In this document: piece by piece, positions 63,901 through 64,000 of the stretch
Position numbering within the stretch: the first letter of the stretch is position 1
Layout: every line of letters starts with the position of its first letter
From: Pegea sp. RAD2-039
Lineage: Eukaryota > Chordata > Thaliacea > Salpida > Salpidae
Length of the DNA: 64,000 nucleotides
NCBI GenBank assembly: GCA_034620365.1
Contig: JAQGEQ010000376.1
Span: 112,001-176,000 of the forward strand
Direction: 5' to 3'
Position numbers and translations under genes: made by a program
Notes under the pieces: model-generated
What the model was told of the DNA's origin: nothing
Databases searched by the model: none
The model's input: only the letters and a program-made list of their open reading frames with translations

Positions 63901-64000
63901 TATAAAACTGATTGTAGCAGAAGAGGTGAATTTTCTAATATTAAATGACATCATTAAGCACAAAAGACGCTGTAAAGATAACTGGAGAAAAAGAAAACAA

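Larger units (their letters stand above)
58874..64000. repeat. Tandem unit 8 (type II start, gene A; truncated by window end)
   Basis: Type II leader followed by the longest intact minus-strand exon version (59580-59963). A private deletion fuses gaggcattacta to tgccaagttag near 60071, removing several hundred bases present in the other units. The gene A copy is intact. The unit runs off the window before reaching its CRE cluster. A private A+T-rich insertion lies at about 63849-63900. Confidence 0.93.

Noticed and set aside
1-64000. CRISPR arrays, bacterial operons, rRNA or canonical tRNA genes
   Set aside because: No short spaced direct repeats, no Shine-Dalgarno-led gene series, no rRNA-like tracts and no full cloverleaf; the tRNA-like pieces have only box A/B remnants.

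Overview
The window is a tandem array from an A+T-rich (roughly 73-75% by eye) eukaryotic nuclear genome. GT-AG introns, T-rich acceptors, tRNA-derived SINE-like pieces and the absence of bacterial gene density point to an invertebrate animal. I cannot place it further; cnidarians, flatworms, nematodes and some insects have genomes of this kind. Most open reading frames longer than 60 codons lie in non-coding repeat sequence, and several of them open only on TTG or GTG.

Layout: seven complete units and one truncated unit start at 1, 7246, 15760, 26049, 33339, 42156, 49510 and 58874 (7.2-10.3 kb each). They differ by start type (I: gaattccatacttag; II: gaacccatacttgg), by tail type (I, with a tRNA-like SINE; II, with a longer tail carrying a minus-strand Cys-rich exon-like segment) and by gene paralogue (A or B). 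The order is I-A, I-B, II-A, I-A, I-B, II-A, I-A, II-A: a three-unit higher-order repeat of about 23-26 kb, present twice, then a third copy whose middle unit appears to have been lost by recombination (unit 7 looks chimeric).

The best-supported gene in every unit is a small four-exon plus-strand gene (start ATG, coding exons of 24, 90, 96 and 21 nt including the stop, all in phase 0). It encodes a 76-residue, cysteine-free, acidic, mainly helical protein that I do not recognise. All eight copies are intact, while the surrounding sequence is full of indels. Paralogues A and B differ in 35 of the 68 codons of exons 2-4 by amino-acid replacement but in only 8 by silent change, and recent copies also differ mostly by replacements. 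This suggests diversifying selection.

Downstream of each gene is a cluster of four TGACGTCA palindromes (CRE/bZIP-type sites). Their spacing of 32, 147 and about 125 bp is close to whole helical turns and is kept in every cluster. Other repeated blocks are minus-strand exon-like relics, one of them longer and possibly ancestral in units 6 and 8, and a plus-strand ORF of about 69 codons. Their coding status is uncertain. Whether the bZIP cluster drives the small gene of the next unit, a minus-strand transcript or something else cannot be told from sequence alone.
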